A stretch of DNA of 64,000 nucleotides from Liolophura sinensis (lineage: Eukaryota > Mollusca > Polyplacophora > Chitonida > Chitonidae), in assembly GCF_032854445.1 (NCBI RefSeq), contig NC_088295.1, positions 94,233,805 to 94,297,804 on the forward strand, written 5' to 3'. This document shows, piece after piece, positions 48,191-62,200 of this stretch. A program made the translations under genes and the position numbers. Under the pieces are notes generated by a model. That model had not been told where the DNA came from and made no database searches. It saw only the letters and a list, made by a program, of their open reading frames with translations. The number at the start of each line of letters is the position of its first letter. The stretch's first letter is position 1.

Positions 48191-51100
48191 CGCGACTGCA
48201 GTCTGAGCTAACGAGCATCAAAGAATTCCACTTTGTACAGCATTTCTGATACGGACCACATCTCACTAGTGTTAACTGCTGGTGGACTAAATATTTCCTT
48301 ATTTTTGTCCTTATTGCCTTGACTTTTATGGTATGTCTCAAGGAATACACTCTGTTGGTAAGTTGCCAGTCTATTGGTGTTACTGACAATCTTGCAGGTA
48401 GATATCAGAAAATGTGATATCTGTAGGAAATTAACCCAGAGACACAGGCCTGCTCAGTGTATCTTCCAAGCCAGAATGTGGCTGTCCACATACAATCTAA
48501 GTGCTTCAGCATCTGATGATAGGGTACGTGTAGCTCACAGACCGGGAACAGAGCAGATTTTATTTTGAGTTCTTTTTTTCTTAATTGTTTTTTTTTTTTT
48601 TTTTTTAATATGCATGTTAATTTTCCTGAACGTTAAGTCAAATGTGATTACCCAAAGCGTCCCAGACAAATAGGTGAGGACTGAGGAATTCACCATGGGT
48701 CATGTGAAGTGTGAAGGATCACATGTGCCATTGACTTGTAAACACTGCGATCAGCAGCCTAACATTTACATTACTCTTTCACATCATTGCCCTTCACACT
48801 CGTCACATTGATCATGAAACAGTAAAAACCAATCATCATATCAAGAGAAAGCAATACTTTCTGTTTATGGTTTCAATTATTTGTTTATTGTAATAATTTG
48901 CATAATATACATGTAGACAAACAATGGACGGGTAAAACCGTTGGGTGAAGGTTATGCCTGTGTGGTTTTTGTATATTTGATGACTTTTTATCACTGTGAG
49001 CGAATGTTGTGCCATACTTTTGTCTCTGGTTCTCTGTACTCATCATTATAAGTCTTGTCCACCCTACCACCACCCATCATCCCCCCCTCCCCCTCCCCCC
49101 ACCAAAAATATGTCATTCATTTTTCTTTGTCAGAGCAGAAGTCTTGCTTTATGACATGTGGGTGAGACATTTAGTTCTTGTTGAAATACTATGTCAGGAT
49201 AGTTGTAATGAAAGTTGGTATGAAGGGCAGCCGGGAAAATTGCTGCATTATCACGAGCAAATTGTGTCAGGAAGGTAAATTGATTTCTATCTCCTGGATT
49301 TCCAGAGTTGAACTTTTGAATCATGACTTCAAATTTCCATGAGACAAACACATCTATTTATCAGCCACTTATATTGCAACAGCCTGATGTTTTTTTTTTC
49401 ATCAGGTACAGTTCCTGACTAAAGATGATACTGTTCAGCTTTGTTGATATGATAGAGATAGGAAGATGTTCAGCTTTGTTGATATTGAAGAGATAGGAAG
49501 ATGTAAAGACAACGGTTTACATTCCATGTGAGGGGACATACAAAGGGTGCTCTATTCAAACAAGAATATCTCCCTTGCTTTATCACCCCCTTTTGAGGAA
49601 GGATTGCTTCATCAAACCTTTATAGATTCCAGTAAATGCTGACAGTTGTCAAGAGGTTTTGTTGGTGATAAAAATGCACTAGTTTTGTTTTGTATTAGCA
49701 CTCGGCTTGTTGGAAAAAGTGGTCTTGTAGCGAAACACCAGTAGCAGGGGAGACAACTAACCAGAATATGTATTTTTAACTTTACAACTAAACTTACATT
49801 TGCGCCGCAGAAATCTGTACTGGCACTAGCTCTATTATGTTATTTATGGGACAAACCTGGAATTTAGAAACATTTGGGCAATTTGTCTTTTTTATTTATT
49901 TTAATTTTCTTATCCAAGAGCCATGCAGTGTTTTATGAATTTTTCCCTTTTTTTAAGCACATTAAAACTAAAAACAATGCCCACCAGGACACAGAAAGTA
50001 AGTAATATTATTGTCCAAAAAATGCGTTAATGGAGGAGTGGTTAAAATGACCTGTACTGTGACAGCTCGACTGACCGTAGGATTTTCTATGTTATATACA
50101 CCTTACATGAGCTTGACTGGAAACTGCAGGGCCAGATTTTCACAATGTTGCTGTAAAGATCAGGAAAATATGGCTGAAGTGATGTGTACATTGTATCTAG
50201 GACCAGTTATGGAGATTCCCATTGTGCAGTAGGTTCAAGTTAGCTCCCATGTGGGTAAACTACTTTCAGGTGAATCCATGATGCTTGTTCTAGGGTGATG
50301 AAATTGATGATAAGGGTAAATCTGTTTTATTGATGATGCCTAACAAATGTATGACAAGCACTTACAGTGAACGGAAAGGGTTTTTCTTTTCGTTTTGCTA
50401 TATGCATATTGTTTTCCTGTATGCCAGTACCTTTTAATTTGTGGAAGGCTGAATTGGAAGTCTGCATTTGTCTGATAAATGACATTCCAGTTTTCCATTG
50501 ACCCCTTTAAATGCTTGAACAAGTCTATTTATGCTTACAGTTGAGTAGATTGTGTTGAAATCCAGATAATGAATGATGTATGTTTTTTGCAAATTACTGT
50601 TGGTATACATGTCATAAATGAGCCTGTCGTGTAAGTCTTGTCAAATAAGGTCAGAGAGAAAAGTGCTAATAAGAATGCAGAGTTTTTCAAACGAATATGT
50701 ATAGATTTTTTTTTTTGAAGAATTACAGAATTATATTCAGTTCCTTATTGGGTCAAGCCATGAGCTGTGACGCAGCTATATGGCTTTGGTAAATTGTGTA
50801 GTACGATGAGCATTCTGTACAAATCCATGTCTTACCTGGCCTGTGTGATGACCTGTGTATATTGTGGATGATATCTGACTGTGTACCTCTGATCATTGTC
50901 CAAACTCAGCATTATTAACAGTCACCTGTACATAGGGCCTACACACACCTACATAAATACATAGACTTTATTCCTTGTTGTGGCATATATATACTGTTAA
51001 ATACTTTTTATACCTTCTTTTTTATTGTTTTGTATGACAAAACCATTGATTTAGCTGTTTTATTTCTGTTCTTCATACATCCATGGTTGTACAGTCAGCA

Positions 51101-52399
51101 TTTTGGTAAAGATCTGACATATTTCTTTGTCATTTATGAATTAGTTTTCAGTAACTAGGGAGTAACCTATCCAGTCAGCAACTTACATATTACATTTGAT
51201 TTAAGGACTATAGATCCTTTTATCTGCATACCAATCACGGTCTGTTGTTTGCGTGTTGTTTTTGAAGACCGCTTCCTCTATGGCTAATAACACATATGAT
51301 TGGGTACTTTGTATTTAGCGAACTTGAGCTGTAAAACTACGGTCGCATGAATACCAGCTGAATTGCTACTTAATTTTCAACAACATAACTTGATTTAATT
51401 TTCAGTTGGATGAACACTTAATTGCGAGAATTGCTTTATTGCCTCTGTTATTTCACCAAAATAACCAGATGTGGTAAACAGTTGGAAAGGCACCTGCCAT
51501 ATGGGCTTCCCTGACTTTACGAATGAGAGCCAAATTTTCTCTTTCCTTAAACAGCAGTGCCCTCTACGTTAAATACACTTATGATTTCAGTAACAACACA
51601 GGTGACCATGACAAATCGAGGCTGGCAATCTTATTCAAATAGATGGAAACACGGCACTGCTTTGTATAATGTTTGCTTCCGATCCTGGAGAGTTGGATGA
51701 CCCCATTGCCTCTACACTTTCAGCAAGTAGCCTGATGATGAGGCTGGCTGTTGGATGAATACCATGTTGCATTGTTGCCTTCTTTTTCACCAGAATAATG
51801 AGTTATGCAAGACAGAAGTTGGATGAACACAAATTAACTGCCACAAATGCCGCGGTTACAGAAGCTTAGATTTGACGGACTGAAGCAGGCCAGTTTTGGA
51901 GCAGGCTCCGTTCACTTCACCAATTTATGACTGCTTGTGTTTATGCGTTGATCAGTAGATTCATCTGCCTCCAAGGTCGATCTGACGTTTGTTTCGCCTG
52001 CAGGCCGCACTAATTTAGGCAAGCGAAATCAGGAAAAAAAAGTCCTAAATCAAGCCGGCTTACCTTAGGACACCTTTTATCTCTGGCACAAACACTCGAG
52101 TGACCTATCTTTCCTAGTGTAACTGCGTCTTAATTTTTCACCACAGTAACTAGAAGTATATTGGAATTCAATGAACACCAACTCTTGTTAGTTAAGAAAG
52201 GCAAAATTGCGCTTTATAGAGAGATTTGCAAGTTGTCGGATAGAATCGTATTCACGCGTCAGTCCTATCATTTTGAATTAAGTTCACTTTGAGAAGGGAT
52301 ATTTCACATTTCATGAACTATATCCCCTGCATAGAGCAAAGCTACCTGATGTGACACTAATTATGTTGCGTACGTACATGTAACTAGTGCCCCAGCTAC
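48191..52399 (+). other. POU2F 3' UTR and intergenic DNA
   Basis: AT-rich, with poly-T at 48590-48606 and a short direct duplication at 49435-49500. No AATAAA occurs before the SINE at 52.4 kb; ATTAAA at 49961-49966 is a possible poly(A) signal. An octamer word ATTTGCAT is at 48896-48903. A diverged triplication of about 360 bp may lie at 51340-52200. No gene seen. Confidence 0.45.
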
Positions 52400-52590
52400 C
52401 TTTGACCTAGGATCTGCGCAGTTAATGACATCTAACAGCAACTTGCTGATAGTTGTGGGTTTCCCCCGTGCTCAATCCGGTTTCCACTCACCATAATGTT
52501 GGCCGCCATTGTAATCCTTATAAGAGAAATATTATTGAGGATTACGAAAACACCAATCAAGTAAGTAAATAAATAAACAAACATATATTA
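52400..52590 (+). mobile_element. SINE, family B, diverged
   Basis: CATCTAACAGCAACTTGCTG, TTGTGGGTTTCCCCCGTGCT, CCACTCACCATAATGTTGGC and a tail AACACCAATCAAGTAAGTAA match the family-B body and tail. It supplies the first AATAAA downstream of POU2F. Confidence 0.75.
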
Positions 52591-53121
52591 ATATAAGATC
52601 TGAAAAATGTTGAACAGAGCCGTGAATAACGACACACTGGAAAGGAACAAGCTATGGTGAAAGCCAGACGCAGAAGTTAAAATAAATCGTGTTTGAATCA
52701 ACAAAGAAGACTTCAATAAAATAAAAATGAACTATGGAAACCGAAGAAACGACATTTACGGTGGTCGAACGATTCGAAAACTATATACATATATATGTAT
52801 ATAATTTTCTGATTTTACTTTATCCACTCCTCAATTCCAAAAAAAAAAAAGAATACCGTGATATGGAGGCTCATTATACAAAGGGTTTTATTCGCTTTTA
52901 TTTCTAATCCACAGCTACTATAGATTAATTGCATCAAAAACTCGTCGTAAATTATGTTCTCTCATTAATATACACTGACAAAAATATAACTCTGCACAAC
53001 AGTATTTAAAGCACATACACATTTTTACAAGACAGAAAATATACAAGTGTTCATGTAACTCCCCATCAGTATGTTTGTGTAACTAGTCCATGTAGGCCTA
53101 TTGTGTGATATATATGTCCGG

Positions 53122-53299
53122 TCAGACATCAGGGAGTAATATGCTGATATGATTTTCCCAGTCTCGCGGTTCCCAATGGCTGTCTCCGTGACTTCCCATA
53201 TAGCCTGCCCACTGCTGCTCTGCAAAAGGCAATACCCGACTGCACTGTTTTCCCGTGCGGACGATTTCAGCCTGATCACATGTGCATTTCACGCGTATC
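53122..53299 (-). CDS. FAM234-like terminal exon
   Basis: Acceptor CCTGTCTTTCAG. Reads IRVKCTCDQAEIVRTGKQCS, RVLPFAEQQWAGYMGSHGDS, HWEPRDWENHISILLPDV and TGA. Phase agrees with the previous exon (split Arg). Several cysteines fit an extracellular C-terminus. Confidence 0.82.
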
Positions 53300-56200
53300 C
53301 TGAAAGACAGGAAATCAACAAGGTGTAAAAACAATATACAACAACAGAAAATACAACAACAGGGGCCGAAGGGGGTAGCACGCCAGCACGGCACAATGAC
53401 CCAAGTGCCTCTCACCAATGCGGTCGCCGTGAGTTCAAGTCCAGCTCATGCTGGCTTCCTCTCCGACCGTAAGTGGGAAGGTCTGCAAGCAACATGCGGA
53501 TGGTCGTGGGTTTCCCCCTGGGCTCTGTCCGGCTTCTTTCCACCATAACGCTGGCCTCCGTCGAATAAATGAAATATTCTTGAGTACGGCGTAAAACACC
53601 AATCAAGACAGCAAAGATAATACAACAACACGCCCACACAGATCCAAGACAATACAACACACCCATAGAGAGCAAAGATCACACAACAACACGTCCACAG
53701 AGGGCACAGATAATACAACAACACGTCCATATGGTGTAATGATAATACAACAATACGTTCACAGAGAGCACGTCCACAGAGGGCAAAGATAATACAACAC
53801 GTCCACATAGTGTAATGATAATATAACAACACGTCCACAGAGAGGAAAGATAATACAACACGTCCACAGAGGCAAAGATAATACAACACGTCACCAGAAA
53901 GCAAAGATAATACAACAACACGCCCAAATCATGTAATGATAATACAATTCCACACAGAGCAACGATAATACAAGTCCACAGAGAGCAAAGATACACATAG
54001 TGTAAATGATTATACAACACGTCCACATAGTGTAATAATAATACAACACGTCCACACAGTGTAATGATAATACAACACGTCCACACAGTGTAATGATAAT
54101 ACAACACGTCCACATAGTGTAATAATAATACAACACGTCCACACAGTGTAATGATAATACAACACGTCCACATAGTGTAATAATAATACAACACGTCCAC
54201 ACAGTGTAATGATAATACAACACGTCCACATAGTGTAATGATAATGGAAGAACTCGTCCATTCTAGCTGCCAAGCTGACAAGCTCCCTTGTGACCGATGA
54301 CGGTAACATCCAGTGATAAGCCTGCATTTTAACCATGCTTCCAGCTGATTCATGAGTCAGCACACCTAAACCCAATTCTTAAACCATGTAAGTTCAGAAA
54401 TTTTGCCACAATATAATTACTAACAAAGACTACACCTTCTGGACTTCTGGACCAATACGGTATGTCGTCTACTTCGCGATGTTTGGAGCACAACTAGGTT
54501 ACCTGTAGATTGTCATCTGGCCCATGTGGACGTTGTACGGGTTGTACGACGTCTGACTCTCGTATGTACCCTCATTCGGCAGCTGGTGCTTGCTCTCTTC
54601 CAGGCACTCGTCCGTTATGGCGTGCTCGTACGCATCGTGGTCCATCCCGTAGTAATGACCTTGTACGGGAGAATGAGATTGTGAATGTACTAACATTCTA
54701 AACTTTCCTCTGTAGACTTTAATGATTGACATGCTCACAACGTAAGTTTCACATTAAGAGGCCAATAAAAAAAAATAAAAAACAATACACTGAATATAGC
54801 GTGAATCCTTTAACATATACGGACTGTGCACAAGCATTTCGTCGTTACTTTCTGTGTTGTTACCTTTGCTGTGGTATCCTTGCTACATGGAGCTACATAA
54901 TCTGGATCCTAAACATGACTGATGGAAAATTGACAGTGTGTGAGCAGTTTGCCTCATGGCGACTATTTACCAGTAAAGGAAAGGAGTTAACTGTTTCGTG
55001 AGACTTGTTTTAGGCGGGCAACATTCCTCATCCAGGAAGGATCTATGTACTCGAGCTCAAGGCCTGTCCGTTGAGCAGTTTATAGATTAGAGAGACGTGA
55101 CTGTTGGGAGTCGCATGAATTCGGGATCATCCGGAACTCAGATATAAATACATTATTTGGCTTAAGTTACGGAGACTTTTGAACTACAGTGATGTCTAAG
55201 CCTCAAATCCACCAAAGATGGAAGCGACGACAGGTTCAAATTCCTGACATCATGATATCACTGACAACGGCTGACTGCTTCTCTCTTACCTTACTGCCTT
55301 TTCTTACGTATTCCTTTGGCAACTGGAGTCATATATTGATTTGGAAATAGGTCTTATAATTATCTACATGTAACACCTAGTCATGGTCTACGAGTGGCAT
55401 ATGAATAAAATGTATATTTAAAATACTGGAATGCATGTTACAAGAACAGGTAGGATACCAGTCTACGAAAATCAAGCGTGCCACTACAAACCCACTCATA
55501 TGTATATATCATTTATATGACGGCGGCCAGCACTATGTGGGGTGGAAATTGGGCAGAGCCCAGGAGACACCCAAGACCGTCCGCATGCTGATGACAGGCC
55601 TTCGCACGTGTGGCCGTAGAGGAAGCCAGCATGAACTGGCCTTGAACTCACAGCGCCCGCATTGATGAGAGGCTTTTGAGATCTTTACGTTAAATTAATA
55701 GCATATGTGTGCTATATTTAACAAAATACATTCAGTCAACAGACTTATTCCATATCGATCTGTCGGTGTATTATAGAGCAATCTGGCTGACTGCAGACGA
55801 AAAGTGGGTGATATATACAAATAATCCCTCATAACCAGGCGCTCCTTTACATGTAGTTATTTATCAGCTCATGTGCTAGCAGGGATTTCTTCATTTACGG
55901 CGACAGGAAATCAGTATAAGACCGCATTAAGTAAAGCAGACATTGCAAACAATCTGATAATATTTGTAGCTGATACCTACTCTTCACATCAAATCGAATT
56001 TTCTCTTGGGAGAGCTTCTGGTCGATGCAGTGTTGGTCTTGTGGAAGTATGGCCTGCGTTTTGGCCGGGAAGAACCAGTATGTGGCGAACACAACGTCGG
56101 CGGTGTGGTTGTAGTCAGGGTGATCGGGCTCCAGTGTCGTGGGGGCCACAGTTCCAGTGGACAGCAACCTCTGAAGGCCCCCTTCGTCATGGGGTCCAAC

Positions 56201-59200
56201 ATGTCGCTTTTTTCTCGCACCACCAACTTCGTGCTCGCTCAAAAAGCGAGCAAGTTTCTCTGCTGCCAGTTTTTTATAAGTCAATAAAATGTTTTCTTGG
56301 CTAAACTGGGAAGTTTGGTCAGGCTCTCTGTTTCTACCCATGCTCACACCTTCAGCGTTCCTACGTTTTCTCCTCATGATGTACTTAGGCACTCCAGACC
56401 GCGACCTTGTCTCGTCTTCTGACTTCCGGTGTATCGTTCTGGATCTCTTATACACCGTGTCTTTTCCGTACCTGTCTGTGGGCTGATAATAGTTTCCGTA
56501 TCCCAGGCCACTGCCCTGTGAACCTGACTGTGGCTTGTATCTGCCCTGGCCATTCGACTCGTATTCTCCCAGCACTCTGTTCAAGGCATCGTACACTTTG
56601 TCCCGGGTCAGTTGCTCAGTGTCCGTGCCCAGGTCATCATCGTACAACTGACCATATTGCGGACTGTCCGGTTCCGAGCTGTAGTCCGTGCTGATGGCAT
56701 CGCCCAACGCAATGGGTGGTCCCCGGGCGGACAGGGGGTTCTGACCATCACCCTAAACAATTAAAAACATTGGACAATGGGTCATGCAACGTAAAATGCG
56801 AAAAGTTTCCAGATTAGAGCTTCGGAAAGAAAGAGGCTCTCCACATGGGGTAACAGCATGGGGTTTTCAGCCTGGCTAGCAAAAAGTATACTTTCGTTGT
56901 TGTACTGTTCAAAATGAGAGCCAATTTCACATTGCCAGCTCTGACAAATGTTATATTTGATTTAAATCTTTATTTTATGACTATGGAGGTTAAATGTGGA
57001 ATGGCCTAATGTCATGTTAAGACAAATCAGTTGAAATGCTACCTTCTTTGCCTGTGAACCATGCATTATTCTGAAGTATTAAACCTTGACTTTCTTCAAA
57101 TCGGCCCTTGGACTGTATCATTTCGTAGTGATGTGAAGGCGCTCATTTACCTTGCGTTTAGCAGTTTTGGCCTCATCGGCCATCTGGGTCTTTGCAGAAA
57201 AGGCCAAATAGTCGTGGAGATGCTCAGGGTGGTCTCGGACGAAGTTCAGGGCCTCTTGGGTTGTGTTAATCCAAACACTGCTCTCCACCCACTTCCGGTC
57301 CTCTGAAATCCGCAACATCACCAATGAAATAAGGGACCACCATGCACACACACAGCAAAGTCAGCAACATCACCAATGGAATAAGGGACCACCATGCACA
57401 CACACACAACAAAGTCAGCAACATCACCAATGGAATAAGGGACCACCATGCACACACAACAAAGTCAGCAACATCACCAATGGAATAAGGGACCACGATG
57501 CACACACACACAACAAAGTCAGCAACATCACCAATGGAATAAGGGACCACCATGCACACACATAACAAAGTCAGCAACGTCACCAATGGAATAAGGGACC
57601 ACCATGCACACACACACAACAAAGTCAACAACATCACCAATGGAATAAGGGACCACCATGCACACACACAACAAAGTCAGCAACATCACCAATGGAATAA
57701 GGGGCCACCATGCACACACACACAACAAAGTCAGCAACATCACCAATGGAATAAGGGACCACCATGCACACACACACAACAAAGTCAGCAACATCACCAA
57801 TGGAATAAGGGACCACCATGCACACACACAACAAAGTCAGCAACATCACCAATGGAATAAGGGACCACCATGCACACACACAACAAAGTCAGCAACATCA
57901 CCAATGGAATAAGGGACCACCATGCACACACACAACAAAGTCAGCAACATCACCAATGGAATAAGGGACCACCATGCACACACACAACAAAGTCAGCAAC
58001 ATCACCAATGGAATAAGGGACCACCATGCACACACACACAACAAAGTCAGCAACATCACCAATGGAATAAGGGACCACCATGCACACACACAACAAAGTC
58101 AGCAACATCACCAATGGAATAAGGGACCACCATGCACACACACAACAAAGTCAGCAACATCATCAGTGGAATAAGGGGCCACCATGCACACACACACAAC
58201 AAAGTCAGCAACATCACCAGTGGAATAAGGGGCCACCATGCACACACACACAACAAAGTCAGCAACATCACCAATGGAATAAGGGGCCACCATGCACACA
58301 CACAACAACAAAGACACAACAAAGTCTTGATCAAAGTCTTGATCAGGATGGAGCTGGAGGGAGTCCTCTGATTTTATATGATTAGCAGAGTTTTGCACAT
58401 AAAGCTAAATGCACAAGGCTTGTCAGCTCAAGAGAGAATCCGCGAAACATTTCTATTACAATAATGAAAGCAGACATCAAAATTATCGTTATATGGATGT
58501 TTAAGACATTCATAATGGCACTAGTCTTTTCATCTTGTTCAAACAAAATATGCTTATTCAAAATTCACAGCTGCCTGCATATATCAACGCCCTTAGATAA
58601 CCATATCGTTGAAGATGCCACAATATTATTGTTGAATCTCATGAATATAATGTATTTCAAAATCTAGCTCTATTCATATCCGATTTGCTCATTTGTGGAT
58701 TCAGGGCTGTGTTTAAGTGTAGGATATTCTGAACACCTGTATAAATCACATTGACACCGCAGCGGTAAGTCAAATGTGAAAGTAAAAACAAGCCAGTCGG
58801 GTTTTCTATGGAAATTTGGCATCATTTGAGCGTAATAATGTTCACAAGTTCATTGTAGCAAACTATCATCTGTGGAGACAGCCTAAACTCACCCGAGACG
58901 TAGATGGCTTTCCCTGGCACAGGAACACGGGAGGTTAAAGCATAAAGCTTGGAGAAACCATTGGTTTTGAACCGGAGCCTGCAGAAGTCCGAGCGACTCT
59001 GCTCATGCACGTTCGTACCTGTGAAAAAAGGGATTCTTACTGAGAGGTTTACACTTGGTGGTTCTAACAGTTTCCGCATTCCGATGCCTCTTAGGCACGG
59101 ATTAAACAAATCCCTATAGCACAAACAACCGTCACCACTGTACAAATAGGCAATTGGCTTTTCCATGCACAATACCAAGAAACAACCCTGAGCTTGATGA

Positions 59201-62200
59201 TTAATATGGGAGTTACATATAAAGCATAGACGCAGAGCCTAGCTGTATTTTACGAACTGAGATGACTAGCTCGAGTTAGGGGTTTAATATGCAGAGGCTT
59301 TCGGTATGTGGATGAATTCATGTGTTGAGCTGAACTGTGCAGCATATCGTACATTTTTAGGTATATTTCATTTGGCGTTTCCTTGGGCATGTTTACGGTT
59401 ACGGCAATATTCAAAATGACCCTGTAACCATAACTACAGATAACTTAGGCAAGTCTGTAATTTAAACCATGCAGAGATGGTGTGACAAAACGTGTTGAAT
59501 GGCGCACTAACCTTTGATGAACTTGTAGGCGCCTCCTTCCCCCTCGTGCTCTTTACAGTCCGCTATCCAATAGAGGAAGATGTCATTACCGTGCCCCTGC
59601 ACGCTGATTGTCAAAGGTGAGGCCTGGGCTCCCACACTGTCCTTGATTGTCTGTTCTAAAAGAGACTCACCTGTGCGTCCGTCAAGCACCGTCGTCTGAA
59701 ACAACAAGTCCAACATGTAATATCTGCAATGTCGCGTCATTCCGCGTTATAGACTCTGTGGGAAAGGCTTCATACATTTTCTGTAGGCAGCAAATGAATG
59801 TCCACAATGGGTGCAAACATTAACACGGAGCTGTTAGAAGCGTTAGCTCCCTTAGAAAACACAATATAAGCGAACTTTTCAGGTACGTGTAATGTTAACC
59901 ATTGTGATGTGTTTGTCTTAATCAGGTATATAGCTGTATTCTCTCACCTCTGCGTGGTAATATAGAGGGAACCCTGGCCCAAATGAGTACTTCACCAAGA
60001 AATCCGGCACACTGTCATTGTTGTAGAATCCAATGGCGGGAGTACTGTTATATCAAAACAAAGAGACGTTAAGCCCCCAAGCACTCACTCAATCAAAACT
60101 AAGAAGAAACGGTGAGGATGCAATGCTCACATGTAACCAAGCTGTCAGCAAGCGCTCTTTTCTCGTCAATAGGACATTCATGAGTTGCCTACCTAATGGC
60201 AACACCTGATACAGTTCATACACCGGCAAAATGCAATACACATCAGTCATAAATGCCGCTTTTTACATGACCCCTTCCTTTCACGCCAATGTCTCCTTTT
60301 AAAATGGTTCTATATTTATGGATGGTCGCGATTTCAAAGACAGAAGATATTACTTATCTGTCTGGGACATTATGTCGGCATGTTATTACCGGTGATTTTC
60401 TCTATGTTTAGATTTAGTCTTCTCCAACATTCGAACTGGAATGATCTGACTTTTATGGGGAGATAGTTGTTCCGCCTGCACTGAAGCTATCCCATTATAC
60501 CATTGATGTTGGCTTACCTGTACGACTCGGACATGGGAAAGCTGTAGTTCCACAGGTATTTGTGAGTCTCGCCGTCAATGGCCAGGACTGTGGAGTTAAA
60601 CATAGCCATAACGATGTCCTTCACACCGTCTCCGGTCAGGTCCACCAGCCCCGGGGGCGTCATCACCCCCTTGTGCTCGTCCTTGTAGATACGCTCCGCC
60701 TGACACATACAAAACCGGGAAAGTCAAGCAGTCGAAACCAAGTCGTCCAGTTCAGAATGTAGACCCTTGCACATAGACTGATCTTCCCAGCTATACTTCA
60801 CATTGCCACTTCAGACAGATGACTAAGATGTCTTAAAATACCGAAGGAACACGTGTTTATCACGATAATTACGTATACCATGAACTAGCATTACGAATAA
60901 CTTGTCAATACAGATCTGTCTGGTAGTCAGGTCCTCACCCTGCCCATGTTCCCCTCGTACAGATCCTGAAGAGTGATATACCAGAGCGACCCGGGGTGGG
61001 TCTCCCCGCCTGTCCCGAACAGCACCACCCGGCTGGCGTCCCGTCTCTGGTAGATCTGAGGTGAGTAGTACACTTCCCGTTTGTCCGGCACGCCCACCCA
61101 CTTCAGTACCTTCCCAGTTCTCCCGCTTAGGATCAACAGCCGACCCGACAGGCGATGCTTGCTTCCTGGCAGAACACAGAAACAGGCAGCCCTGACTTCA
61201 AGGTACAGACTCTGCTGACGGCATCTGCTGTCAACACAGACACCGATGATGGCATGTTATGCCAATACAGACACCCCGATGGCATCTTATGTCAACAGAG
61301 ACACCTCTGATGACAATATGTCAATGTCAATACACGTGACACCGTTGATAACATGACTCATGGCATCTAATGTCAACCTGTGAACATTAGCTAATGGAAG
61401 CATATATGAGGCTGATCTGGTCTGAGCACACACATATATGGCGGACGATATTTAATTGTGTTAAGCCCAAGTGAAAAGCACTATTGATGTCCGTCACATC
61501 TCACAAGCATCCATATGAACCTGAATTTAGATCTTCAATGTTTAAAACAGAAACTCCCTGTTGTGGGTTATTAAGTTGATAGTTGTGAGTTAATAAGTGC
61601 ATATAGAGATGTTGTCAGTGGTTGAAGCTCACCTGGATTCTGAAGAGGGTCCCCACCGTGCGTTATCAGAATGTCTATAACATCGTCACCATCCAAATCA
61701 TCGATGTACTGAGGCGTATACAAATTCATGATGTCGTTTTTTGCCTCCTGGCTGCCGAAATTCCAGAGTAGTCTCCCCTCTTTACCACTTACCGCCTGAA
61801 ACACCTGCGACAGAAATTAAGTTTCAGGGAGTAAGTGATTTATGTAAGAACTATCTTACTGATAAATAGGTCTGGGCCAGTTGCGGATTGAACCTGACAA
61901 AGCCGATTAGCTTCTGGTACGAGCGAGATTACAGATCACGGTTTTTCTTACTGATAAATGGGTCTGAATTAGCGTCCTGTGAACCAGACAAAGCCAACTA
62001 GTTTCTGGCACGAGCGAGTTTGCAAACCGCGGTATATCTACTGATAAAGAGGTCCGGGCGAGGGCGTTTGGAACCGGACTGACTTCCGGTGTGTCGTACA
62101 CACCTTGTCTTTTTCGTACCTGTCTGTGGGCTGATAATAGGTACCAGCCAGATTACAGATCACGCTCTGTGTTACTGATAAATAAGTCCGGGCCAGAGTT

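Noticed and set aside
53446-54353. Minus-strand ORFs rich in CCIIITLCGRVVL that look like membrane helices
   Set aside because: They translate the 29-bp array and the adjacent SINE; the hydrophobicity is a by-product of the repeat sequence.
55435-55665. Short ORF LYDGGQHYVGWKLGRAQ...
   Set aside because: It is a translation of a family-B SINE; similar peptides recur wherever that SINE is present.
55873-56694. Plus-strand ORFs of 93-143 codons
   Set aside because: Antisense of the FAM234-like 772-bp exon, whose minus-strand reading has correct splice sites and phases.
57263-58398. Many ORFs with HTHNKVSNITNGIRDHHA or MCAWWSLIPLVMLLTLLC repeats
   Set aside because: They arise from the 52-bp array in all frames on both strands; no gene.
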